DNA of 64,000 nucleotides from Juglans regia (Eukaryota > Streptophyta > Magnoliopsida > Fagales > Juglandaceae). Positions 47,416 to 57,635 of the stretch are shown here, piece by piece. The notes beneath the pieces were generated by a model. That model saw only the letters and a program-made list of their open reading frames with translations. It was not told the origin of the DNA and ran no database searches. The stretch is from contig NC_049901.1 in assembly GCF_001411555.2 (NCBI RefSeq), positions 29,638,333 to 29,702,332 on the forward strand, in the 5' to 3' direction. The position numbers and the translations under genes were made by a program. Each line of letters begins with the position of its first letter. Position 1 is the first letter of the stretch.

Positions 47416-48255
47416 TTGGAAATACTTCGACAAAAAATTCTGAAATCCGAAGGACCACAACACTTCTCGATTGGTAAAGATAGGATGTTGTATTATAAGG
47501 AGGGAAAAATGATCCCTACTGTTCCTGAATTAAAGGAAAAGATTCTGAAGGAAGCTTATTACACACCATATATTGCTCATCCTGGTAGCACCAAGATATA
47601 CCGAGATTTGAAGAGACAATTTTGGTTGGATGGAATAAAAAGAGAAGTGGCAGAGTTTGTTGCTAAATGTTCAATTTGTCAGCTGGTAAAGGCTAAGCAT
47701 AATAGGCTAGCTGGAGAGTTGCAACCATTACCGATCCTAGAATGGAAGTGGGAAGATGTGTCTATGGATTTCATGATAGGTTTTCCAAGGACATTGTCAG
47801 GGAATAATTTGATTTGGGTCATAATTGACCGATTGACCAAAAGTGCACATTTTCTACCGATTGCTAATACAGACTCGTTGGACAAGCTTTCTAGAGTTTA
47901 TGTTAAGGAGATAGTTAGGCTTCATGGAGTGCCTAAGTCTATAGTATCTGACAGGGTCATGCGGTTCACTTCACATTTCTGGCAAAGTTTACAAAAGATA
48001 TTGGGCACGAATCTGAGGTTTAGTAGTGCCTATCACTTGCAAACAGACGGACAAACAGAGCGTACTATCCAGACATTGCGAGATATGTTACATGCTTGTG
48101 TAATGGAATTAAGTGGTGATTGGGAAAGCCATTTTCTATTGATAGAATTTGCTTACAATAATAGCTTTCAGGCTACAATACAAATGGCACCTTACGAAGC
48201 GTTGTATGAAAGGAAGTCTAGATCCCCTCTGTATTGGGATGAAGTCGTTGAATGA
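47416..48255 (+). pseudogene. Element A integrase, 279-codon open core
   Basis: Integrase that would insert the cDNA. The HHCC zinc module is H in PYIAHPGS and C-x2-C in AKCSICQ. The catalytic D,D,E residues are in VSMDFMIGF, IVSDRVMRF and DGQTERTIQT, at DD35E-type spacing. Only this stretch of gag-pol is uninterrupted over 800 bases. The first H of the HHCC module is not evident. A stop at 48,253-48,255 separates it from the C-terminal part. Confidence 0.92.
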
Positions 48256-48297
48256 AGGTTGTTAGGACCGAAATACTTTTAGGATGTATGAAAACAG

Positions 48298-48800
48298 GTG
48301 GAACTAATTTGGGAAAGGATCAAAGCAGCCCAAAGTCATCAAAAGAGTTATGCCAATAAACGATGGAGGAATTTAGAATTTAATGTTGGAGATTGGGTGT
48401 ATGTCAAGGTTTTACCCATGAAGGGAGTCATATGGTTCGGGAAGAAAGGAAAATTGAGTCCTAGGTATGTAGGACCATTCGAGGTTATGGAAAGATTCGG
48501 TGCAGTGGCATATCGATTGGATCTACTAGCCGAGATGCAAGGAGTGCACACTATCTTTCATGTATCGTCATTAAAGAAGAGCTTTGGGGAAAGCTAGCCA
48601 GTAGTAATGGAAGCTGGTAGTATACAACTTCAGCCAAATCTATCCTATGAAGAATGGCCTATGCAAATTGTGGATAACAATGACCAACAGCTAAGGAATC
48701 AAAAACTATCTTTAGTAAAATTACTTTGGAACAACCCAGCTTTTCAAGAAGATATGTGGGAAAGATAAGATTTGATGAGGACTAAATATCCTCATTTGTT
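48298..48800 (+). pseudogene. Element A integrase C-terminus and chromodomain
   Basis: The open frame at 48,298-48,597 has the GPY/F-type block (KLSPRYVGPFEVMERFGAVA, then VFHVSSLK-like FHVSSLKK). After a TAG, NLSYEEWPMQIVDN, LRNQKLSLVKLLWNN, EDMWER and DLMRTKYPHLF form a chromodomain, as in Tekay/Del elements. One more stop interrupts before DLMRTKYP. Confidence 0.85.
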
Positions 48801-49005
48801 TGTAACTTAGAACTTGTGTATTCATGAATCTCATTTATGAATGATTGTTTGATTGTACCTTGATTTCTTGTGTGTGGATGTCTCTGTGTTATCTATGAAT
48901 TATAGTGATGATATGTGCACCTACCATACTCATGAACAGGGCATGACTCGTAATTAGGAATACCCCTCGCATGTCTGTATCCTCGGTAGTGCAGATTAGA
49001 GCGAT

Positions 49006-49546
49006 ATGCGAATGCGGTCGCAGGAACCAACTAGTAAGGATGGATCGAATGATGAGTGCTCACTAGTAGCAGATGCAATGGTTGGAGCATCATCACACTT
49101 ATGTGTTGGATGCACATTTATAGAGCAATATTTTTCTAAGGAAAGCCTTACCACAAGAAGAGCGTCAATCCCCACACGATCCTTTGGTATGGAGAGATGC
49201 AAAAAGGTTACATCTACTTGGACTTAACCCTGTGGTAGAGTTCAGTCGTGCTGTAGAAGCTCTCACTTTAAGATATGAGCCTTTTGAAACTTCAGATACG
49301 TCTGCTAACCGTATACGTTGTCGTGAAGAACGACAGCCCATTGAAGATACTGAGCTCGAGATTGAGCATAAGTTAAATGAGATGCAAGTAAACAAGTATT
49401 ATGATTATGACTTGGACACGATATTCTATTTATCACAAGATTCAGTGATAGAAGAAGAAGGCAAAGTACAGCTTGCATCATCATCTGAGGATTCTACCGT
49501 AGCCAGTGCAAGAGGTACCAATGAGGATTGGTTTTCTTTCTATTAA
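49006..49546 (+). pseudogene. Element A extra 3' ORF, unknown function
   Basis: Between the chromodomain and the polypurine tract a frame opens at MRMRSQEPTSKDG (49,006) and a second frame (49,124-49,546) continues with QEERQSPHDPLVWRDAKRLH, then YYDYDLDTIFYLSQDSVIEE and a Ser/Glu-rich end, TNEDWFSFY. A frameshift near 49,150 would join them. No domain is recognised. The family B element has a comparable acidic ORF at the same place (EERY...W motif, FYYLP, Ser/Asp-rich end). Function is unknown. Confidence 0.5.
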
Positions 49547-49598
49547 TTGATTTTTTTTGTGACTACGGTATCGATTTCGAGGATGAAATCTTTTTCTA

Positions 49599-49608
49599 AG
49601 GGGGAGGA
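49599..49608 (+). other. Polypurine tract of element A
   Basis: AGGGGGAGGA immediately before the 3' LTR start TGTGAC; it would prime plus-strand synthesis. Confidence 0.85.
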
Positions 49609-52600
49609 TGTGACAACCAAGATTTTTGCTAAGCTTTCTATGCATTTTGTTCGCATAAAAACATATATGCAAGTGCACAAAATCATAACAAGTAATAAAA
49701 TATTAAAATTACTATTTGGAAAATTGAAAATTGAAGAATGGATTATCAAAATAAAATTGAAGACAAAAGCATTAAAATTACAATTTTTAAAAATAATAAG
49801 AATAGATCTAGAGCGTTTGATGTCACGTACCAAATCCCACATAATTTATTTTTCCTTGTCAAAGAATTCCAATTATCCCAAGTTGATGATAAAAATCCCT
49901 TAACTATTCAATATTTTCTCTCGAATAATACCAGAAATATCTTCAACTAATAACTCCATTTCTCTATATGAATTTAACTAATTGGAGACTCATTAAGTTC
50001 TTTGAATTTTTCTTGAAAATCACAATAATCGTGGTAAAGTATCTCTACTTTCACTCAACTAATGGTGCTTAATCCTAGAGTTTTAATCACAACTCACCTC
50101 TCAGTCTCATTGTGATTAATAGATCGAACAATAGTTAGCTTGAAAATTACAACCATTAAGAACAAGGAATAAATACCCAATCATAGAAATATTGAAAATA
50201 AAATAACTTAAAATATAAATTATTGTGTTCACTGCTAGGCTACATCAAAAATCTAGGAAATAAAATTAGTTCATAATGAAATTAAAAAGAAGAACAATAA
50301 ACTGGTGTTCTTCGTTGGAGTCACTTGATAAAGCATGCGACTCTCGCCTCTGCTCCCCCAGATCTGCCTCCTTGAAAGAAATGTAAAATAATAAACTTTG
50401 GAATATTTTTACTTTAATACTCAAACTCTAAAAAATCAAAGGCTCAGAACCCTAAAAAATATAACTCTCTATTCATCCCACAAGACGAGATTAAATAGAT
50501 GTCAAAATTCAAATCTAGAAACAATATAAATCCGGCTACAATCTAGCCTAAAGATCTAGAAAATAGTTTCTAAAGATAAAAGTTAACATAAAAGAAATTT
50601 CCAAGAATAACAGAATTATCTAAATGGAAGATTCATTGATATGCGGCTTGATTTATGGAGTTCGGGAGGATTTGGTGGTCAGCAGATTGATTGCGGTAGA
50701 GACTCCCGACCGGGATGCCATGTGCACTGAATATAATTGGTCTCCTCGCCTACCGAGAGGAAAGACTCCCAATCGGGATGATAGAACCCTCTCGCCAATT
50801 ACCGAGTGGTAAAACTGCATGCATTTGCTAGTTGTCGCCCACAATTTCGTTTAGGTTGGTCATTTAGACTAGTCGCCCAATCTAATCACCCAGAGCCTTG
50901 CACCAAGTCTTCTCGTCCAGATGGTAAAATATCTCGCTTATCGCCTAACTCTTGTCACCAATTCTAGTCGTCTTCTGGTCGTGCCTGGGTCTTCTTGCCT
51001 ACCAAGAGGAAAGACTATTCACTTATTGAGGTGTAAGTCTTCTTGCATTTTCATATCTCGTCGCCTCTCCTTCGATGTGGCTCCTTAGTCTCTTATTTTG
51101 TACCAAAATGCTCTCCTTTTGTACAAAGTCTTATCATTCCTTCAAATCCAAGAAAATTAAGAAAAATATATAGAAATAAAATAAAATCAATAGAACTAAA
51201 GGAGAACTGACATTTTTCATAAATAAAAAAGTGATCAAAATCGTATAAAAATAACACTTATCATATTTTATTTTATATTGTTAATTTGGGCCAAGAGAGG
51301 AGGAATAACCCATCGAGAAATTATGTTGGAATAGAAGACATATGAGATATTGAGGAAGGCCCAAGCCTATGAGGAATTTGGCCTTGTAGTGGAATTAGGG
51401 TTTTGGAGTCCATTGGAATTAGGGTACACGCCTACCCTAGGGAATGGATTCCCACTTACCATTTGTCACGCATGCAAGAAGGTTTTCTTATGAGGTGATA
51501 GTATGGTGACACTTGTCACTATAGGAAGATGAATTGACATGAAAAGTTGTTACTTAAGGGAAGTCCAAAAGGCATGCACGACAACCACATAGGTGATTTT
51601 TGCCATGTGTCAGCATTCAAATGGAAGGTGTAGAGTGTTGTCTTGGGAAAGGGCAAGATCTTGTTGGAAGAGGGGCTACACGCCTACTATGGTTTCTAGA
51701 AGGATTTTTGTAAGAAACTACCTTGAGGTGGACAGCTAGGGCAAGGAGGTTTGTGCACTTTTGCCACCTTTGTGACCAATCACACAATGTCCAAGACATT
51801 GGTGGAAGAAATGGATTTTCGGCCATCATGCACATACACACACACTCCTCATGTGCCACTTGGCACACATGCACACTTGTAGGAGATTGAAGAAGATCTA
51901 AGTTAGGCAAAAGACCATTTTTCCATAAGGTTCATTGAACCAAGACACAAGATGAAGGGCAATTAGGGGATGGAGGTTTCAATTTTGAGAGGGAGGTGCC
52001 ACTAGTCCAAAGGCTCTCTTGTGTTCCCAACACAATCAAATGTTGGAGAAGGAGAAGAGGCTCAAGGGTTAGGTGCCAAATGGCATCCCTGCAAGGAAAC
52101 TTAGCTTGTACAAGAAGCCTCTTATGTCTATAAAAGGGACAGGATGCCGAAAACCCTATGTTTATAGTCACTTGGAGGATTTTCTCTTGAAGCTTTCAGC
52201 CTCCACCATTTTCTCTACTTTCTATCACTTTCTCACCATCCAAACACCACCCACATTACTCTTTTTTCTTTCAAACACCATTGTTTAGGGTAAGCAAAGT
52301 TAGAGGATACTTTCCAAGGAGGAAATCAAATAAGGTATGAAGCCAAAAACCACACTTCTATTTCACCCCCACACACGGCCATGAGAGGCAAGTTTCAGTT
52401 TTAGCAAGTTTACCATGAACTCATGCTCTCTCTCACACACACACTCGAGCTAGAGGAAGTTAGCTCTTGTTTAGTGGAGTTATCCATATGAGCTCACACA
52501 TATACACACACGGTTTTAGGGTTCATTTTAAACTAGGGCTTGAGTTTATGCAAGTTTTAGATTCGAGGAATGGAGGTCCAAAATATTGGGAGCTTTTCCT

Positions 52601-53937
52601 TAAACTTAGCTTACACATACACACACGGGTTAGGATTTTAAATAACCAAACCTAATGATTTTTGTATATATATTTTCAGCTTGCTTATTAATCGATTGTG
52701 GATTTTTGTAAGTAAACTTCTAACTTGTACTTGATATTTTATGTATATGCAATGTGAACTTACTTGTTGTTTCGTTGTATGATTATGCTTGATATGATGA
52801 TGTTCTTCGATGAGATATAATCGAATCCTTGTGTGAATGATCAACCAATGATTGAAATGGTCCATTGTGGTTATCTTATATCATGAATATGGAGTGGAAG
52901 GCCATATTTAGGGTTTCAAATTAAACTCAAGGAAATGCTTGTTTTTCCTAAGCATGCTCACTCATATGTTTCGGCTATACATGGAGGTTCATTTATAAAG
53001 TTTTGTTAAGCACATGAGAGGATTCTAATTTCATGAAAGTTGATGTAATGTATATTCAAGAATAATAAGTTTCGGCCATGACCATAGAAGAAGGGTTAGC
53101 ATGATGTGATTAAAGTTTTAAAGCCATAAAATTAATTCTCGTGCGTGCTAGTGTTTATCTGTCTCAGCCATTGCATGATACATGTGAAGTTGTGAATGTT
53201 CACTTTTTGTTTATTGATCGAATGCCTTAGATTTATTGAAAAAAAAACATGGTAACATGTTCTAATATTTTCAAGCCGTAACACTCGAAATGTACATGGA
53301 TATGCATGATTGTTTGTTATATGATCATGATTATGTTTCAGCATTGCATGTGTCTCTTGAAAGTTCAAAGTTTCATAGTACATGTCACATGCATTGGGCT
53401 TGTGAAATCTTTCAAAAAGAAAAGAAGTCTTTTAAAAGTTTTGTCTTGACCCCAAAGGTCAGGAAGGGGAAGTGCCCTATTGGAACTCATCTATCCATTC
53501 AGGAATGTCTAAAATAAAGTGGTAACCCCTAGGTCGACAAAGTATAGTTGGCGGACCTTAAATGGTTCCTAAAAGAAAATGATACCAGAGCGGGGTTGCA
53601 CCTAAAGCTAGTGAGTGCCCTACGGTGAAGGCGAAAAGTGAACTGTTGTAATATGAATGATTAAAAGTAAGACGTAGCCACCTTGGTCAAAGTGGGCTAA
53701 TGCTTGATGCGGTAACTAGCAGGGAACACACGGTGCATATGAGCATTTAGGTATCCATTTATAAGTTAAAAGTCAAAGAAAGTCTTTAAGCTCCAAGTTA
53801 TGTTATACTATCTTATATGAACAAGAACCCAAGCTCACAAGTATGTTAAATGAACAAGTATGAAATAAAGAAAATATGTTTTATGAAAGAAAAAGGTTAT
53901 GAAAGGCAGGATGTACACGGTATTTTCAAAAAGTCAA
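49609..53937 (+). mobile_element. Family A 3' LTR, proximal part, split by an Athila solo LTR
   Basis: Starts TGTGACAACCAAG. Bases 49,609-49,647 and 51,269-53,937 align with 39,657-43,366 of the 5' LTR. It lacks solo LTR H and the MITE. It ends at the right inversion breakpoint. The module copy at 53,455-53,550 keeps GTCGAC/GTTGGC as a wobble-paired stem. Confidence 0.92.
49648..51263 (-). mobile_element. Solo Athila-type LTR (1,616 bp)
   Basis: Minus-strand TGATAAGTGTTATTTTT to TTTTTATGCGAACA, homologous to the Athila LTRs at 24,719 and 55,324. Flanks CATTT (49,643-49,647) and TATTT (51,264-51,268) match at 4 of 5 bases, and the family A LTR resumes directly after. No internal sequence. Confidence 0.9.
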
Positions 53938-55323
53938 CTGGCCATGCTTACTACTGTTTTCTAGATGGACATCCGATTACAATCAAATAGCCATTGCACC
54001 AGAGGATCAAGAGAAGATCACTTGCACCTGTCCTTATGCCACTTTTGCATATAGGCGCATGCCTTTTGGTCTTTGCAATGTGCCAGCTACTTTCCAAATA
54101 TGCATGATGTCCATCTTCTCGGATGTGGTGGAAAAATTTTTAGAAGTCTTTATGGATGACTTTTCGGTTTTTGGTCAATCTTTTGATAATTGCTTATCTA
54201 ATTTATCTTTGGTTTTGCAGAGATGCAAGGAGACAAATCTTGTTTTAAATTGGAAAAAATGTCACTTCATGGTCGAGGAGGGAATAGTGCTCGGCCACCA
54301 CATTTCCTTCAAGGGAATTGAGGTCGACTGAGCAAAGATAGAAGTTATTGACAAACTCTTTAATAAATGAGAAGCCTCTCAAGCTTACCCATTTATTATC
54401 TTTATCCCTAGCCACCCCTTTGAGTTTTATTGAATTATATTTTGGCTTTGTATTTTTATTTCTTCTAAAGCTCATATTCCCTGCCCTATTTGAGCTTAAA
54501 CACTGATTTCCTTACCTTTCAAGAGAACTAAGTTTACACAGACTTATAAGAGCATTAAAGGCAAGAGAGGTAAAAGGTCTACAAGTAAAATTAATTATAG
54601 CCATATTATCAAAATCATAAGTTTAAGGGTGTGAAAAGTCAACTCGTCTATTCTGTGGCCAACAACAAAAGGCCAACGAGAGTCATCCAGAAAGGTAGTT
54701 GAAAAGGTATGGAATACTTCCATGATGAAAAAAGAACAGAAAAGAAAATGTCAAACCTATCGAATAGAGGGGTAAAGAGAGAGATACTTGAAAGTACAAT
54801 AAAAAGAGGTATGTTGAGAGATTCACAAGGATTGAGAAGAGATAATTATATTAGAAGTGAGAATACTCTAATTCTGTTGGTGTTCAAACGTAAGTTCTCT
54901 TAATTTGTTTAAATCCTACCTTTTCTTTGTAGCCCTCACCCTAGCCTTAAATTACAAGCTTAATAAAGACCTATTGATTCCCGATGATAGTTTTAGTTCT
55001 ACATTAGTGGAGAGTGATTTGAAAAGCAAGCCTATAGAGTGTTTAGAGATCCATTATTTATTTACTTGTTTGCATAAAACTATCTGGGGAGCTAATGATG
55101 AAGTGAGAATGATGGGTATGCATGAATGTGGGATGGATAATGCGGTGAAATTGAGTTTTGAATTAATTTTTGGGACTTGATTGATTGTGAATGATTCATT
55201 TGAATTATAGACTTTAGGCAATCTTTGAGACAATAAATTTTATGAATCAAACCAATGCTTGTTTTAATTTTCTTTCTTTCCTTCTTAGCTCGAGAGCAAG
55301 CAAAACTTAAGTTTGGGGGTATT
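53938..55323 (+). mobile_element. Athila-type element, 3' half of internal region (deleted)
   Basis: Begins inside reverse transcriptase and reaches the polypurine tract at 55,306-55,320 (AAGTTTGGGGGT). RNase H and integrase are absent, so at least ~2 kb was deleted near 54,360. The rest (54,370-55,300) is post-pol sequence with short frames of no recognised domain. Confidence 0.88.
53940..54331 (+). pseudogene. Athila reverse transcriptase, C-terminal piece
   Basis: GHAYYCFLDG, then after a one-base frame change YNQIAIAPEDQEKITCTCP, MPFGLCNVPATFQICMM, and the catalytic FMDDFSVFG, then NWKKCHFMVEEGIVLGH. It continues directly from the RT block at 21,669-21,857 when the two are placed end to end. 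Confidence 0.92.
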
Positions 55324-56995
55324 TGATAAGTGTTATTTTTATGTGATTTTTATTACTTTTTTATTTATGAAAAGTGTCATTTTTCCTTCAATACTATTTG
55401 ATTTGATTTTATTTTATTTCTAGATATTTCTCTTTATTTTCTTGGATTTGAAGGAATGGGAAGATTTAATGTAAAAGGAGATCATTTTGGTACAAAAGAA
55501 GAGACTATGGATCCAGACTGATGAGAGGCGACGAGATCTGAAGAGAGCCGAGGAGATTTAGGCAAGGAGACTTAATGGCAACGAGAAGGCATGATTAGAA
55601 GGTGCGACCAGAATAGGCAACCAGTATTGGCGACAAGAGTTAGGCGATAACGAGAGATTTTACCTCTTGGGCGTGAAGACTTGGCGCAAGGCTCCGGACG
55701 GTTAGATTAGGCGACCAATCTAAACGACCAACTTAAGCAACCAACCTAAACGATATCATGGGCAATAACTAGCAAAGGTGAGCAGCCTTACCGCTCGGTA
55801 GGTTGGCGAGAGGAGTCTTTCATCCCTATTGGGAGTCTTTCCCCTCAATAGGTGAGGAAACCCGCTATATTCAGTGCACATAGGCATCTACCCGGTGGGA
55901 CCCTTTCAAGTTCCGCAATCAATCTGCTGACCACCAAACCGTTTCGAACTCCGTAAATTAAGCCACATATCACTAAATCTTCCATTTTAGACAATCCTAT
56001 TATTCTTGAGATAATTTCTTTTATGTTAACTTTTATCTTTAGAAACTATTTTCCAAATCTTTAGATTAGATTGTAACTGCAATTATCTTGTTTTCGGATT
56101 TAAATTTTAACATCTATTTAATCTCGTCTTGTGGGATGAATAGGGGTAGGTTTTACAATCTGAGTTTAGAGTAAAAATAGTCTAGAGTTTATTTTTTAAG
56201 TTGCTTTCAAGGAGGCAGATATGGGGGAGCAGAGGCGAGAGTTACATGCTTCATCAACTGACTCCAACGAAGAAAACTAGTTTTATTATTTTTGTTTTCA
56301 ATTTCATTATGAATTAATTTATTTTCTAGAACTTTGATGTAGTCTAGCATTGAACACATAATTTATATTCTAAGTTATTTTATTTCAATATTTCCATAAT
56401 TGAGTGTTTATTTCTTGTTCTTAATGCTTGCAATTTTCTAACTAATTATTGTTCAATCTATTGAATCACAATAAGACCAAGAGGTGATTTGTGATTAAAA
56501 CTCTAGGATTAAGCACCATTAGTTGAGCGAAAGTAGAGATACCTTATTGCGATTAGTGTGAATTTCAAGAAAAATCCAAAGAACTTAATGAGTCTCCAAT
56601 TAGTTAAACTCATGTAGAGATATGGAGTTATTAGTTAGAGATAATTTTGGTTTTTTTCAAGAGAAAATTTTGAACAGTTAAGGGATTTTTTCATCAACTT
56701 GGGATAATTGAAATTCTATAACGAGGAAGAATAAATTGTGTGGGATTTGTTAGGTTAAATCAAACACTCTAAATCTATTTTATTATCTTTCAAATCTTAA
56801 TTTTAATGCTATTATCTTTAGCTTAATTTAGATAATCCATTCTTCAAATTTTGGTTTTCCAAATAGTAATTAATTTAGTCAATTTTAATACTCAATATCA
56901 TAATTATTCCTTGTGGGTTTGACATCCGTTTTATTTAAAACACTTTACTACTTGTTAGGATTATTTGCACTTGCAGATATATTTTTATGCGAACA
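55324..56995 (+). mobile_element. Athila 3' LTR (1,672 bp)
   Basis: TGATAAGTGTTATTTTTATG to TTTTTATGCGAACA, preceded by a polypurine tract and followed by ATAAG (56,996-57,000). No coding sequence. Confidence 0.93.
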
Positions 56996-57032
56996 ATAAG
57001 AGTAATGACCTAGCTTAGATCGGTTTGTCACA
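56996..57032 (-). mobile_element. 5' tip of LTR G
   Basis: On the minus strand this reads TGTGACAAACCGATC..., a typical LTR start resembling that of family A. Its continuation (after the Athila insertion) fits 26,375 onward, which now lies 30 kb away. Confidence 0.6.
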
Positions 57033-57635
57033 CTTTCTTTGAAACTAACCTACCATTCTATGTCGAAAATCCTCTTGTCGCCGCTTTGCTCCTAGCTTTC
57101 TAAAGTAGTTGACTTCATGAGCACTTTGGTGAATAAAGTCTAAAAAGTGAGTTCTCGTCCCACGTCCAAGTCCTTTAAATAGGGTGGAATTGTCATATGT
57201 CCTTTTTTACTCCAGATCTGTGGTAAGGATTTCCTTTAAATAAGGTGGGATTGTCAATCTTTCACCTTTCATCACAGAACCACTTCGGATGTGACTCTTT
57301 GGACGAAGTACGGCTTCAGCGTGTAATACTGCCACTTTTCATAGCACTTGTATGTACTTTCGGAAAGCTTTCTCACTTACTCAGTCTCTTGCTTGGCGGG
57401 TGACTCTTTATCTTATCAGAATTATTGGCTTTCGTGGCTTCTTGTTCTCGACTTCTCGGTAAGTGGCATTTTCGTGCTCGCCTTTAGTAAAACGGCACAC
57501 TTATCTCCACTTTGCTTTGGGATGCTTCAACTGGGCATTTGCAAGATGCTTGCTCTCCAATGTGCCAAACTGGCAGCACTTGCAGCTCCTACGACTAATT
57601 CTTTAGACCATTGGAGTTTTTCTTATCTTTGCCTT
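57033..57635. other. Unassigned DNA left of C2
   Basis: No recognisable domain or repeat family. It contains an imperfect tandem of TCCTTTAAATAGGGTGGAATTGTCA and TCCTTTAAATAAGGTGGGATTGTCA (57,171 and 57,233). It is continuous with 60,987 onward across the C2 insertion. The frame at 57,348-57,656 runs into the LTR and is probably chance. Confidence 0.5.

Larger units (their letters stand above)
39657..53937 (+). mobile_element. Family A chromovirus (Tekay/Del-like): 5' LTR, gag-pol, most of 3' LTR
   Basis: A Ty3/Gypsy element in the order 5' LTR (39,657-44,080), primer-binding site, gag, protease, reverse transcriptase, RNase H, integrase, chromodomain, extra ORF, polypurine tract, 3' LTR (from 49,609). 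Long LTRs plus a C-terminal chromodomain point to the Tekay/Del lineage. The 3' LTR stops at 53,937 inside AAAAAGTCAA, where the 5' LTR continues ATGCATAAG. Its missing part is at 15,065-21,668 in reverse. Gag-pol has many stops, so the element is dead. Confidence 0.93.
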
